Assembly: GCA_013076295.1 (NCBI GenBank)
Contig: RQOL01000906.1
Span: 6,390,297-6,454,296, forward strand
Direction: 5' to 3'
Length of the DNA: 64,000 nt
Source of the DNA: Sanderia malayensis
Lineage: Eukaryota; Cnidaria; Scyphozoa; Semaeostomeae; Pelagiidae
The position numbers and the translations under genes were made by a program. Positions 45,000 to 58,312 of the stretch are shown here, one piece after another; position 1 is the first letter of the stretch, and every line of letters starts with the position of its first letter. The notes below the pieces were generated by a model, which saw nothing but the letters and a program-made list of their open reading frames with translations, ran no database searches and was not told the origin of the DNA.

Positions 45000-46055
45000 A
45001 CTACATACATACCCGATCTACATACATACACTACAGTTAAACTTCATACATACCATACATACATACCTACATACATACGTACATACATGCCTACATAGGA
45101 TACATACATAAAACATAGATAACATACATACCAACATACGATACATACATAAAATACATACATAACATACATACCAACATACGATACATACATAAAAACA
45201 TACATAACATACATACCAACATACAATACATATATAAAAATATACATAACATACATACCAACATACGATACATACATAAAAACATACATAACATACATAC
45301 CAACATACGATACATACATACATAATGTACATACCAACATACGATACATACATAAAAACATACATAAAAATATACATAACATACATACCAACATACGATA
45401 CATACATAAAAACATACATGACATACATACCAACATACAATACATATATAAAAACATACATAACATACATACCAACATACGTTACATATATAAAAACATA
45501 CATAACATACAAACCAACATACGTTACATACATAAAAACAGACATAACATACATACCAACATACAATACATACATAAAAACATACATAACATACATACCA
45601 ACATACAATACACACATAAAAACATACATAACATACATACCAACATACGATACATACATAAAAACATACATACCAAAATACTATATACAAAAAATACATA
45701 CATCAAACATACATAGCATACATACCGACATACTACTGTACATACATGCCTACATAGGATACATACATAAAACATAGATAACATACATACCAACATACGA
45801 TACATACATAAAATACATATAGAAACATACATAATATACATAAAAACATACATAACATACATACCAACATACAATACATACATAAAAACATACATAACAT
45901 ACATACCAACATACGATACATACATAAAAACATACATAACATACATACCAACATACAATACATATATAAAAATATACATAACATACATACCAACATACGA
46001 TACATACATAAAAACATACATAACATACATACCAACATACGATACATACATACAT
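45000..46055. repeat. ACAT-rich satellite array, left block
   Basis: Tandem units of about 42 bp built from aacatacataccaacatac, gatacatacat and aaaa steps, with substitutions. Long open frames in it are by-products of the repeat. Confidence 0.93.
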
Positions 46056-48477
46056 AATAATAATAATAATAATAATAATTAGAAGTTTTACTCACAGCTA
46101 CTATTGCTTCAAAATATTGATAGCAATTTGCACAGCTGTGGACAAATTTTGTAATAATTAAATTTTAAATACCTAGTGTGCTTAATTCTGATGATTTTTA
46201 ACACGTTATCTTGTAATTGAGGTTATTGTAAAAGTTACATAAGTTTGTTGTCATTAAAAACGATTTTAGTTTACTTTTGAAGTCCTCTTTTTGTTCTATC
46301 AATCTTATATTCTCAGGCAAACTGTTCCAGATTTTCGGTCCTGCTCTTGAAAAAGCTCTTTCTCCATACTGTGTTTTACAGCTGTTTATTTTCAGTATGC
46401 TGTTACGTCTGTTTAAAATTTCAATCGAATTCCTGAGTAACATTGGAGCATTTCCCCAAACACAATCGTGAGCAATTATGCAGATTTTAAAAACTATCCG
46501 CTCACCAACTTTTAACCAGTGCATCTCATTGAATAGAGAAGATATTGATATTCTATCGAATTTTCTTTTGTCAAATATTATTCTTATTGCTGCGTTTTGT
46601 AGAGATTGAAGTTTATTAATTAGTTTTGAATTAATTCCGAAGAAGAGAGTTGCAATAATCGAGCTTGGAGGAAACTAATGCAGAAATTAATATATTAACG
46701 CATTCCTTTGGAACGAAACACTTAATCTTTGCAATTTGTCGAAGTATTTCAAAACAATGTGATGTTATTGTATTTACATGCTTTTCAAAACTAAGGTTTT
46801 TGTCGAGCCATACTCCCAAGTTCTTGGCATTGTCTACAAAGCGAATACATTCATTGTCGACAAATGTACCTTGAATTTGTATTAGTTTTGATGCAGATGG
46901 AGGGCTGAGAACTAAATCTTTGTCTTCGATTAATTTAGTTTTAGAAAAAATTCTGACATCCATTTAGAGACAGAGTCAAGACACTTCTGAATGCTTTCTG
47001 TTAGAACATTGAATTGAAAACTTGAATTAAAAGATTGAAATAGTTGATGGTCGTCGGCAAAGCCCAATACTTGAAATGCGTTCGACTGTATCAGAGGATA
47101 AAGCTGATTTATATAGACATTGAAAAGAATGGGTCCTAAAACAGATCCTTGTGGAATGCCGTAATCAAGTTTTGCAGAATCAGACAATGCATTGTTCACT
47201 TTAACAGTTATTGATCTGTCTTTTAAAAATGAGGCAAACCATTTTAGTGCAGTGCCTTTTATTCCCATTTGTAAGTTTAGAATGTCTAATAGTTTGTCCT
47301 GATCAACAGTATCAAAAGCTGCACTTAGATCCAGTAAAAGTAGCACAGTTGAACATTTGTTGTCAAAACCCGTTGCGATACTCTCAGTCAAACTTAAGAG
47401 CAAATGTTCAGATGAATGACCTTTTTTATAGCCATATTGGTACTTGCAATCTAAGTTATTTGTAGCGATATGGTTTTGTAGACGGCGTGCAACGCATCTT
47501 TCAATAAGTTTACTCACGTAGAGCAGGTTTGACACTGGTCTATAATTTTGACATAGGTCTCTATCCATAGTATCGTCTAGATGTTTAAGAAGAGGAGTCA
47601 CAATTGCAGATTTCAAACCCTCAAAGGATCCACATTCCAGAGAAATGTTAACCAATTTAACCCAGAATGGTAGTAGCTGGTCAGTAAAATCAACTAAAAT
47701 TTGTCTATTAAATGGGTCATTCGGGGAGCAGTTGACTTTGTTTGACTTTATAATGTTTAAAATTTCTTCTTCTGTTGTAGGTTCAAATTTGGTAAGTATA
47801 TTGCAATTTGAAAATTATTAAAAAGGTGAGTAGTTTCAAGGTTTGCAGACTCTTTGAATGATGTACATATATCCTGAACTTTTTTCTTGAAATATTCTAG
47901 GAAATTATTTGCTAAAGAATGATTGTTACAACTTGTAATAGATGGTGAGTGGGATTCGGGCTTGGTGAGTGATGTTGTTAGTTGGAATAGAGTTTTCATT
48001 TTATTTGTAGAGAGCTTAATTTTATTTCTATAGTATAGCATTTTCTTTGATTTTGCTAAAGCTGTTGTCTGAGATCTTAGTCTAATGAATTCATTTTTGT
48101 TTGTTTCATTTCGGGTTCGTTGATATAGTTTCTCTGCCCTGCGTCTCAATTTACGTAGATCGCTATATTCATTGTCAAACCATGGTGCTCTCTCGACTAC
48201 CTTCACTCTTTTTTCAAGAAGTGGTGCATGCTTATCAAGTAATTGACGTAATTTTCTGTTGTAGTTTCCAACTATGCTGCCCATATCTTCATCTAATTTT
48301 ATCGTGTTCAAAAGGTCTTGTAATTCATTTCCAAATTCGTCTTTGTTAATAGAATACGTCTTTCTATATGCTATTTTTCTATAATGAATTTCTCTGCATG
48401 TTGACGTAATCTTAAATGAAATTAACTTGTGATCACTTAACTCTACATTGTGAATTTTGTTGAAGAAAGGTTCAGTT
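46056..48477 (-). pseudogene. 5'-truncated LINE inside the satellite
   Basis: 48312-48477 encodes the last part of an AP endonuclease (SDHKLISF). 47757-48311 is the linker. 46930-47655 is RT with YRPVSNL, LLDLSAAFDTVD, GIPQGSVLGP and FADD. 46631-46963 and 46198-46524 are the C-terminal parts in shifted frames. An ATA/ATT microsatellite tail (46056-46078) marks the 3' end. It resembles the CR1/L2/Jockey group. The frame breaks and 5' truncation make it dead. Confidence 0.88.
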
Positions 48478-49055
48478 CTTCATACATAACGTACATACCA
48501 ACATACGATACATACATAAAAACATACATAAAAATATACATAAAATACATACCATCATACGATACATACATAAAAACATACATAACATACATACCAACAT
48601 ACGTTACATACATAAAAACATACATAACATACATACCAACATACAATACATACATAAAAACATACATAACATACATACCAACATACAATAAATATATAAA
48701 AATATACATAACATACATACCAACATACGATACATACATAAAAACATACATAACGTACATACCAACATACGATACATACATAAAAACATACATAACGTAC
48801 ATCCCAACATACGATACATACATAAAAACATACATAAAAATATACATAACATACATACCAACATACGATACATGCATAAAAACATACATAACATACATAC
48901 CAACATACAATACACACATAAAACATACATAACATACATACCAACATACGATACATACATAAAAACATACATACCAACGTACTATATACAAAAAATACAT
49001 ACATCAAACATACATAGCATACATACCGACATACTACTGTACATGCATAAAATAC
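48478..49055. repeat. ACAT-rich satellite array, right block
   Basis: Same unit and orientation as 45000-46055. A LINE separates the two blocks, so they were one array. Confidence 0.93.
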
Positions 49056-52000
49056 ACACCAACAAAATAGGTACTACGGTTCGGCAGGCAAGTAATGCAA
49101 TCAATTGTTGTCATATGAAATTAGTTAAATTTTCAGACCTCTATTGATTCCGTGAGGATGAGGTTCGTGCTGTTGGCGATCCCCCATTACCATTGCACAG
49201 TTGTCCGAGGTCCACGTTTTCCGCGAATTCACTGGATTTACTTGCCTATCCCAAATTGGAAAATGAAAACTCGACTGCACAATAAAGGAAGGAAGCAACT
49301 TCCTCGTCAATCAAAGGCACAGTAACAAAAGGCGCGATCGGATTAGTGCGATACGCAACGGGGTTTCTTTGTTTCGAAAAGGCTCAGCAAAGCAAAACAA
49401 CGCACGAATCGATTTTTCCAGAAGCATGACATCATTTCGCATTCGTTTGGCCAGGGGGGTCGCTGAGCATAACAGGTTTTGTTCGACTACACTCTTTTTT
49501 ATGAGAATAAACTTTATAAGAGTAATGAGGCTGAAAATTTGTGAAATTTAAGAAAGTTTTAAGAATATTTTCAGGCTCACGATCTTGTGAAATTATTATT
49601 TTTAGCAGGCGTTTTTATTTTTGAATTGGAGTGCTTTTCACAGGCAACGGTTTTAAATACACTCAGCCAAATTGCGATGAGTGTGGAAAAAATCTGTGCT
49701 ACAGGAAATAAGGACTTATTCTGTTAGCCGTTGTAATAGTTATGCGTTTTTGGCATTCCGAGGCTCACAATAGAAAAAAATTAAGAATACTGAGGCTCAG
49801 CAAAAAGTTAAGCATTCTTATAAAGTGAAAAGAAAGGCCTTAGTACGCGTGAAAGCTTTCGACACGTCCCCCGGCACGCAAAACAAAAGCCGAGGAGAGC
49901 AGCATGCACGGCAGTATCTGACAGAGGACACAAAGCAGACTTGAAAGGAAAACAAAGGGCGGAAGAATTTTCGAAGTAGAAAAGTGAAAATATTTGGAAA
50001 AATACAGGGAATTTCGAGAGAAGAGCTGGCGAAAAAAATTAGGAATGCAGATGAGAAGAGTTGTGGAAGGTTTTCGGAAAGAATAAGGGAGAAGGGGAAG
50101 CCAAAAAGGGATCACAACGCCCGTGCCGGGTGGCCTTTGGCCGCAGCTTCCGTCACCGCTAGGATTTTAGGTAATAGTGAAGTGAAGTGAATTAAATTAT
50201 AACACTGTTAACAAACAACACATTTACGTCACGGGACTTCAACACATTTACAATTCAACACAAAATACGGAAATGACAATATCACGAGGTTCAAGACAAC
50301 AGCATACGATGGAGACACTGATACATTACGAGGATTAAACAATTATCGACAGAAGCTTTAAACACCAATCGTTACATAGAGAAGTGGATGTATGGCACCT
50401 CTTGCTGTAGAAGTGAAAGTAGAGTACGTTTTTGAGGTCATAATGAAAATCAGAAGCATGGCCAATGAGCATACTTTTCTTCCCATGCATGAGGATAAAC
50501 ATGCTGATTTGGATTTTCTGAAATATCGGCGCAAGGCTTGACGAAAGCCTTAGAAAATACCTGCACAAAAATGTGCAGAAGCACGTGCACTTTAACGACC
50601 TTACAGCAGCCACGCCTTCAACAAGATGGCTGCTGGCAATGAGATATTGTAGACAATATAGTGCGTCCAGTGCAGTTTACTGGAAGCCAGCTAAACTAAA
50701 ACGAGTTGACATCTTGACTTTTTTAATGAGAAGAAAAATAGAGATGTTATGAGACCCTTTATAAAAATATGCGAAGACATATTATTGCACTTTAAAATAA
50801 GTGTCGTAAAGGGCTCTAAAGAGATTATATAATTTAAAGAGATTATATAAAGAATATTATATTATAAAGAGATGAATTTCCGCTGGTGATGAGAAATGCC
50901 ACCATAGCGAGGCTGCGTAAACAAAATGTGTAAAAAGTGAAGTAATGAGTTTACTCACTGAATATTATACCGTCATGGGCAAAAGGTGTTAAAGCCAATG
51001 AAGATATGGCCATCCATGAAGAGAAACAGAATGGTACCCTAAAAGCAACCTGGGACATGGCCATGGGTTATGCCCATTACGACAGAAGATGAAAATGAAC
51101 ACTTTAAATTATTCATAAGATAAGGGAAATATATGTAGCTCGAGTTTTAATTAAAATTGTTGGTAGAGTGGGTACGGCAACCCACCATTAAAAGATAGAA
51201 GGCAAACCTGTGTCTATCTCTGTTGAAAGTCTGAAAGAAGTCACTGATCTTAGCAGCACCAAGACTCTACCGACATACTGAGTGCCGTACCCCACGTCTG
51301 GCGGTGGAAGTTCAAAGACAGAAAACCACCCCACGACAGAGACCTTAAAATGTTTTACCTCCTGGATGGTAGGAGAAATATAGTGAGTGACCCTCTATAA
51401 AAGGGGCATAACTTTTGAATGCGGGAGCATTCCACAAATGTTATTGCAGATTCGTACTCAGGAGGTCATTGCCTATCGATTGATATCAAATTTACCCCGT
51501 TTGGCCATCGTCCGCAAATACAAGTTCGCCCGTTCTTCGTATCGCAAAATGCCAAAGCCACTTTTTTCATACGGCACCCCACTGCAAAATATGGTCTTCC
51601 TGGAAATAATAGTAATACGTTCGATCCACCAATAAAAGTTTTATATGTTGAACCGACCACGATTTTAGGAACATTTGAGTATTTATTTTATCTTCAGCAA
51701 TAATAGTATCCACGTATTTTACATTTGAATTATAAGGCTTCAGACCGTAAATTCCGTCAGCGAGCCTTTAATCCAACAAGATGGCTGATCAATGCTTCAA
51801 CTTTTGTATCGATGCGTCAATTGCAGTGCGCACTCTACTGTATCTTAGGGTGCGTTCTTTTTTGCCTCCTCCTTTTTCTGGGGGCTTTGGAGAGATGAAG
51901 GCGTTTTTTGGTCAATTCTCCAGAAAATCGCAGACTTCACAGTTTCCAAACTCTTCCGTCTCCAGAGCAAGAAGACTTTGGAGACTTGGTGACTTGGGAG

Positions 52001-52174
52001 ACTAGTTTCTTCACCAAGGCACGGAGATTTTCTTGTTCACGTGACACGGCGTTTAAACCAAGGTAACTTAGCTTATAATTTCCACAGCAACCAGCAACGT
52101 TTTCAAAACGAATCAGATTGTGGAGAATATTCTTAATATTTTTTAGAGCCCTGTTGCCGTGCAGAAAACTTCCG
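49056..52174. other. 3.1 kb without recognised genes
   Basis: Only short open frames on both strands and no known domain. A phrase resembling the Tc1-side foldback (aggcttcagaccgt) recurs at 51738-51751. It may hold old decayed repeats. Confidence 0.5.
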
Positions 52175-52493
52175 TTGACACTAAAATTCTAACTTAGATC
52201 AAACAATATGATGATTCTTATGATTAGAGTATACTCACAAACAGAAGGACAACCTCATATCTTCTCCGATCCGATCTAAATTTCTACTAAAACATACGCT
52301 GTATTTAAATGATTTTCTAAATGACTTTTGTCATAGTAACCGGGTCATAACTGCAACAAATATTACGTTACTTACTAAAAACAGAATCAAATTTACCCAC
52401 GAATCAAAACAAACGTCAGACAAGAGACTAAAAACCTTGGTAACATAATAGTTCAGATTAGACAGATTACGTAATGTCTCAAACTTTACCACA
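52175..52493 (-). repeat. Candidate BEL/Pao 3' LTR
   Basis: It starts with TG directly after ATAAGGGAAGGG. The far end is uncertain, since no second LTR is in the window to compare. Confidence 0.4.
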
Positions 52494-52540
52494 CCCTTCC
52501 CTTATTCAAATGCTACGACAGTTTTAATGAAGTTGTCTTC

Positions 52541-53794
52541 TTACTCTTCTTCATCTTCGTACATATTGAGTGCGGCAATCTGGTTCCTGGCATCTTCCCT
52601 TGCCTTCCTGACGTTCCTTCCTCTTGGCTTAAACTCTGCAACCTCCGGGTTCAATGTAATCTGGACATTGTCGTTCTCTCCCCCGATTCCCCCGAAGTCG
52701 CAAAGCAATTTCAGCGGTCGTTCTACCATGTATCCATTTCCCAACTTGATTTTCAGTCCTCGAATGTCACCATCTCTGCCTGTGACGGTTCCGACAACTC
52801 TTCCCATTCGCCATAGTGCTCCGTTCTTGATATCGTCTTTTAGCAGCACCACTCTACAATCTTTGGATTTCTCGTTTGGGATTTTGCACATTGTTACTGA
52901 CACTCCCCCGTGAAGAAATATTTGGTGATATTGCTGAATGAGCAATGTGACGTATCTGTGACTTCTAGGCAGGAAAATCGGATTGAAATTGGCCACTCTC
53001 CCGTCGCATCTTCATATACCAGCTGAATCTTGCTTCAAGTCAATGTCGCATTTCAACCGTCCTGATCGCTATGCCCTTTTGATCCACATTTTCTCTGCAG
53101 CTTCGATTTCCTTCGTTTTCAGCAGGCCACTCCGCTTCTCTTTCCCACGGCAGTTGTTGATAAACCTCCACATGTATGCTGTAATTCGCAGTATTTTCCA
53201 CAGTGTTCTTTTCTCTAGTAGGCTGTCAAAGCTGTCAGTTTCGCCTTCCTTGGCCAACATCAGTCTTTCTTTCCTCGGAATCACCTCTGTTGCAGTACCC
53301 GCGTTATCAGAAATTTCTGGTTGGTCCGGCCATTTGTCTGTCATTGGCAGCCATCGAAGACCAGAAAACCAAAATGCGTCCAACTTCTTTGGGTCAGATC
53401 CTCTACTTCCCACATCACTTGGATTTTCGCCAGTCAGAACGTAATGCCAATTCTTTATGTCGCTGTTGTTGATGGCCTTGATTCGATTTCTTACAAACAG
53501 ACTCCATGTGCCCTTGCCTTTCATCAACTGGAGCACTGTGGTGCTGTCAACCCATCTATGTATCTCATCGATTGAATACTGTCCAAACGCACTCTTGATG
53601 CTTGCCATTAATTTACTCAACGTTTGTCGGGCAACTAGCTCCAACCGCGGTATCAACTTCTCTGGTGCTATCCTTGACTTTGCCACAAGTAGATTCTGAC
53701 TAGCTTCTCCATTTTCGTAGTGAGCCACCAGATAAATGCATGCTCCAACGGCCATCTTTCTTGCATCTGAGTATCCGTGTAAAGCCATCTTCAC
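52541..53794 (-). pseudogene. pol: BEL/Pao RNase H region, integrase finger and C-terminal domain
   Basis: YSDARKMAVGACIYL and LIPRLELVA are the RNase H-like region. The H2C2-type finger before the integrase is partly readable near 53000 (SHRYVTLLIQQYHQIFLHGGV). It is joined directly to CKDRVVLLKD-type C-terminal sequence ending at 52541. The integrase catalytic core (about 250 residues) is absent, so an internal deletion removed it. Confidence 0.82.
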
Positions 53795-54619
53795 AACTTT
53801 TGAGGCAGCGACACACTTCTGGGTACGCTCAACGATTTACTCTCCAACAGAGTCTTTATCCACTTCTTCCAAGGAGTCACTATTTCACCCTTTATTTCCT
53901 CATCCCAAGACAGCTTTGACTGGTACAACTGACTGTAAAAGAACTTCGCAGTGATGACAACAGGTGATACCCACCCAAGTGGATCGAAAACGCCATTGAT
54001 AACGGACAGCATCTTTCTTTTTGTCAATACCTTATCATTGAAAAACATTTGCCTTTCCATGAGTTTGGAGAAGTTGATCGAAAGTTCATCTCTTCTCTTG
54101 TTCCAAGTGATGCCCAGTATTTTAGTTTCATTTGACTTGGTGCCCATTTCCTCTTTGGCGTATGTTGTTGTATCTCCTTATGCTGGTGTGCTGGCGTTCA
54201 CATCGTGACTTTCCACTTCATTGATATTGCTGTGCCATTTGTGAAGAATGAATCCTGCTTCTTGTAAGATATGTGTGGCTTCATTCTTGAAGTTTACGAG
54301 GTCTTCTTTACTCTGTCCACCAAATTGAACGTCGTTCACATACGTGTTTCTGAGCAAGGTGTCTACCGTTTCCGGGAAATCTTCTCTATACCAGCTGATA
54401 TGCTTCTTCAAGGGCGCTCCTAGGATATACGGACTTGCTGTTGAGCCAAAGATTACCCTTGTAAATCGATATTCCGTTATCTCCCTCTCTTCATGGTTGT
54501 TGTACCAAACTAGTCGCTGAACATCTCGGTCTGCAGGATCCAATTTGATTTGGAGGAAAGCCTTCTTGATATCCCCTGTGTTGCAGTTTGTAGACATGCG
54601 GTTCCTCAAAAGAGTGTGC
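53795..54619 (-). pseudogene. pol: BEL/Pao RT core and following Pao domain
   Basis: RT motifs GDIKKAFLQIKLD and TYVNDVQFGG, where the usual YVDD box reads YVND. Then follows the KILGITWNKRRDEL and VFDPLGWVSPV region typical of BEL/Pao. A frame break near 54170 separates RT from this region. Confidence 0.85.
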
Positions 54620-54714
54620 AAGATCAACGGTTAATCATTATATAAACATCAGTATGGAAAAAACTAGCCTCGGTTTTTATGTACTTAAATTTTCGCCTGG
54701 CCTGGAGCCAGGCA

Positions 54715-55384
54715 TCATGAGAAGTGAGTTTTCCAACGGTTGTTGTTCGAAAAATTGTCCACTAAAAAATCGTCGTCACAAATAATCGAATTCCGACACG
54801 CTACATCTGTACACCAATAGTTTTGCCATCGTTTTAATCCTGGATGCGTTTTCCTCCAATCGTAGAAAAAAGCTCTCCAAACTTGTGAATTAATGTTCAC
54901 ACCAGCATTTCGATTGTGGCCTTCTACCTCATTTGGGCCAGTTTTCATACATTGGATCTCCAATGCTTCTCTTATCTTCCTACTTTTGTAGGTTGACTCA
55001 ATGGCCAGAGTTGTCGGATTTAACCAATTAAACTGTCCATGACATTGTTTGCAATGTTCTGTAACACCAGATGATGACCATTTTCCTTGCATAGAGTCTC
55101 TTTGATGTTCAAGAGATCTTGTCAATACTTTCTTTTTAGTTTCTCCAACGTATGATTTACCACAAGTGCAATCAAGTCATATACTCCAGGGCAACTATTT
55201 GGTGGTAACGATCTTTATTCTTACAAAGAATGTTCTTCAAATTTTTACCGGACGTGAAAATAACTTTGATACCTTTCTTTTTATAAATACGTTTTAATTT
55301 AGGACCAACTTTTGGAATCCACGGAATCTTTGCAAAAGGTTGTCTGTCTTTTTGTTTAACTTGTTCATCCTCCTTTGTCTGCAA
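54715..55384 (-). pseudogene. Penelope-like linker and GIY-YIG endonuclease
   Basis: The linker VGPKLKRIYKKKGIKVIFTS is followed by the GIY-YIG start (CPGVYDL), a frameshift, then DCTCGKSYVGETKKK and RSLEHQRDSM and a conserved ESTYKSRKIREALEI segment. GIY-YIG nuclease at the C-terminus is the defining trait of EN-bearing Penelope-like elements. At least two frameshifts. Confidence 0.85.
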
Positions 55385-56613
55385 TTCGGGAGGGCGATAT
55401 GTTTTGCTATTTTAGTAAGAAACTCTTCACTGTGGCCATTTTCTGTGAAGACTTGTATCAGGAATTTAATTTCTTCTTCACGGAATGTCTCAGAACATAG
55501 TCGCCAAGCTCTTGCAAGGAAACCTTTGAATACTCCTTTTACGATGTTTGGATCGATACAACTATTCGGTTTTATCTGAACGTTCGTAATGGCCTCCTTC
55601 CTGAAAACTTTAAAATCATATGTACCAGAAAAGTTGTTAGTAATCTGTAGGTCTAAGAAAGCAATAGTTTTATTCGCATTTTCACTCTCCATCGTATACT
55701 GTATCTTATGGTCTTGAGAATTAAGGAGTTCTAAGGAACGTTTAGAAGATGATACATCCTTAAAACGGGCATGGGAATCGTCGACATATCTGTGGTATGA
55801 AAGAAGACCAATCTGATTGTTCAAAGCTTGATTTATTGCCTTATCTTCGAGGGACTGCAAATAGCCTTCCGCCATTACTACCATTAACGAGAGACCAATG
55901 GGACCAGCATCTTTAATCGTATAAATACGGTGTCTCCAAACAAAATAACAATTTTGAAGACATAGTTCAATTAGTTCACGAATGACAAGAATTGTAAGTT
56001 TTGTTCGTTTCTTCAAACAACGCGAATCTGCTGCCAAGATATGTGTCATGACGTTGATAGCTTTAGAAATAGGTATAGAAGGATAAAGATTAACAACATC
56101 ATAAGACGTTTGGATTTCTTCTTTATCGATATTCCATGTTCGGGCTTCATTTGCAAAAGATGTTGAATTAATGACTCTGGTTGGGTTTTTATCCAAAGTT
56201 GGTTGAATCAATTCTACCAGATGTTTGGATACGCCATATGAAGGGGTACCTATTGTCGAAACTACAATCCTCATTGGATAGTTTTTAGCTGGCTTGTGTG
56301 TTTTAATCATTCCATACATTCGAGGAGCTATGGGATCAGAGGGATACATATCGAAGAAAGTCTTGTTGTCTATTCTACCTTCTTTGCGAAGTTTGCTAAG
56401 TTTACGACAGAATTTATTCGCAATACCTATCTGTTCTTCTAATTTCTTAATAGCATCATCATCTGAGAGTATGGCAAAACCAGAACCTTTGTCGAAAGGA
56501 TAAACTTTGATCTTATCTTCAGATCTTAATTCTTTGATTGCTTTCTGTTCTTCTTTGGTAATGTTGTTCTTTATTTTAATTTTTAATGACTTAGATAACT
56601 CATTTTTTTCCAT
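55294..56613 (-). pseudogene. Penelope-like RT
   Basis: From the ATG inside the inverted end repeat. Motifs: VYPFDKGSGFAIL (38-50), YGMIKTHKP (100-108), SYDVVNLYPSIP (170-181, catalytic D172), AGPIGLSLMVVMAE and YVDD (276-279). A frameshift near 55370 breaks the link to the linker region, which continues at 55172-55384. Confidence 0.88.
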
Positions 56614-56694
56614 ACTGATGTTTATATATATTGATCAATCGTTACTAACCTTCAAAAGATGTCTCTGAAAGATTATTTAATAAGATCAACGGTT

Positions 56695-57600
56695 GTAGAT
56701 AGGGGCCTTTTTCCAAGCAGTTGTTCAGAGATGGGACGTTTGGACTGGCTCTTGCTGACAGGTCATACACGATATGCATTCGAGTGGACTCGGCGTTTTC
56801 TCTTATCACCGCTTGATGTGGGACATAATGGATAACTTCTCCAGTTGGCTTCTCTGGAACTATCTCCAGTATTCCGTCTTTGACTTGAGTTTCCATGACT
56901 TCGTGATACTCCTCCAGTTTCTTCAGCTTCTCCAGGCGTATGGTAGTACAGTACAGTCTTCCTATTGCCACTTCTTTATTGGTTGGTATTTTCACAACAT
57001 TTGCTTTCCATGGCAACCTCGTGGAGTACGTTCCGTCATCCAGCCGTGTCAACTTCTCTTGGAAATTTTCATGAAATTCTTTATCTTGCTCCTCGTCTAC
57101 ATCGGCCAATCCTAACGCTTCAATAGACCACATCTGTTCAAACTCGGATTTCGGCGAGAGGGTCAGGAATACCTTCTCAGCTTCTGCGTTGACTTCCACC
57201 ATTTTTCCGGTCATGGTCCATCCAAGCATGGTAAACTCTGCACCGAGATTGACATCAGGATTTGGTCCAAGGACTGGGGGCTCCGTAGTCTTGATTCCTT
57301 GATAGTCTGCTGCACCCAGGATGACGTGGATTGGCAGCTTATCTTCCTCTGTATCTTCGTCACTGAATTTCAGGCATTGAAACCGTTGGTACTTCTTCTT
57401 TAAGGCCTTGACTCTGGGGTTCGGCAAGTGCGTCAGTGTATCTTTTTCTCCATTTATGCATTTGTGGTCCAGGCGGAAACCATATACAGCGTTGGAGTGA
57501 ACCGTCACCTTGAAAACCTGCACTCTTCGTTGTACCGTGCCATGCATCTGCTCGATATTTCGTGATTCCAAGCTCACTAGCTTCAACCGCAGCTACGTTA
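56695..57600 (-). pseudogene. pol: BEL/Pao pol: protease end and RT start
   Basis: It encodes LPIHVILGAADYQGI (BEL protease region), then the linker and the RT beginning (VIRENAESTRMHIVYDLSARA, LNNCLEKGPYLQPLI). The RT stops at the Penelope-like insertion and resumes after it at about 54619 with LHTLLRNRMS. Confidence 0.85.
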
Positions 57601-58262
57601 GAAGGCTTGTGCATATGTAGGAACTGCTTACTCCACTATCCATCATGATACGAGGGGGTATTCCATTCACCTTGGCCATGAGAGTCGCATGAAGAGTAGT
57701 GCTGGAATATATCGCTCTCTTTCCCATTTCCGGTTGTTCCTGTTTGGGTTCTTCACTTCCACCGATAGTCACATCACATAGAGAAGTATGGTGATGGCCA
57801 TTGCATTTTCTATATCCTCTGGACCTGCACTTGGAGGCTCCGTGTCCAAAACTTGTGCAATGGAAGCAAAGCCTTTTCTTCTTAAGGACTTCCTGCCTTT
57901 GCGCCACGTTGATTACTTTTCGACAGTCTGAACTCCTATGGCTGCAGAAGTCGGAGTACACACAGCCATTTTGCGTCCCTTGTTGCTTGTCCATAGCATT
58001 CACAAACATCATCTTGTTCCGTTGTCTCCAGTCAGCCTGATAGGGGTTGATGTTCTGTAAGGGGTTGATGTACTTGATGCAGTTATCGCTTAATGGACTG
58101 GTAACGGGTGTCTGTCGATGTATTTCTCGAGGTTCTCTACCAGCTCTTCTAGGTTCCAGCTTTCCCAGTCATCATCCTTCTGAATCAACGCTTCTTTAAC
58201 AGGGCCAAGTGTGTCCATCAGCGTATACACAACGTTCTGGGCTGTGTCCAGCTTCTTCTTCA
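57593..58262 (-). pseudogene. gag: BEL/Pao gag end and protease active site
   Basis: 58080-58262 reads a Gag part (VVYTLMDTLGPVKEAL, DDDWESWNLEELVENL). 57593-58012 reads a knuckle CFHCTSFGHGASKC, a second Cys/His cluster, and the protease site MMDSGVSSSYI. A frame break separates the two, and another near 57600 leads into the next part of pol. Confidence 0.78.
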
Positions 58263-58312
58263 GACAAATTTCCCAAAAGAACGCAACGCACCTTTATATC
58301 CAATCTTTACAA

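Larger units (their letters stand above)
54633..56681 (-). mobile_element. Penelope-like element inserted in BEL/Pao RT
   Basis: A 13-bp duplication AAGATCAACGGTT flanks it (54620-54632 and 56682-56694). Both ends carry an inverted copy of tataaacatcagtatggaaa (left about 54640-54661, right about 56609-56633). It is about 2 kb, shorter than complete elements, so the RT N-terminus is probably missing. Confidence 0.92.
52175..58262 (-). mobile_element. BEL/Pao LTR retrotransposon, broken, 5' end missing
   Basis: Minus-strand gag, protease, RT, RNase H and a C-terminal domain are in BEL order. A purine tract (52494-52505) and a TGTGGTAAAG start at 52493 suggest a 3' LTR down to about 52175. The 5' part ends at about 58262, next to another repeat. 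The RT is interrupted by a Penelope-like element, and the integrase core is deleted. Confidence 0.85.

Noticed and set aside
45018..46095. Long open frames of Tyr/Met/Val/Cys or Thr/Tyr/Ile repeats
   Set aside because: They are translations of the ACAT satellite in several frames and carry no domain.
45000..49055. CRISPR-like array
   Set aside because: The repeats are contiguous tandem units without unique spacers.
51180..51380. Possible structured RNA around gtgggtacggcaacccacc
   Set aside because: A short hairpin is visible but I found no match to a known RNA class.
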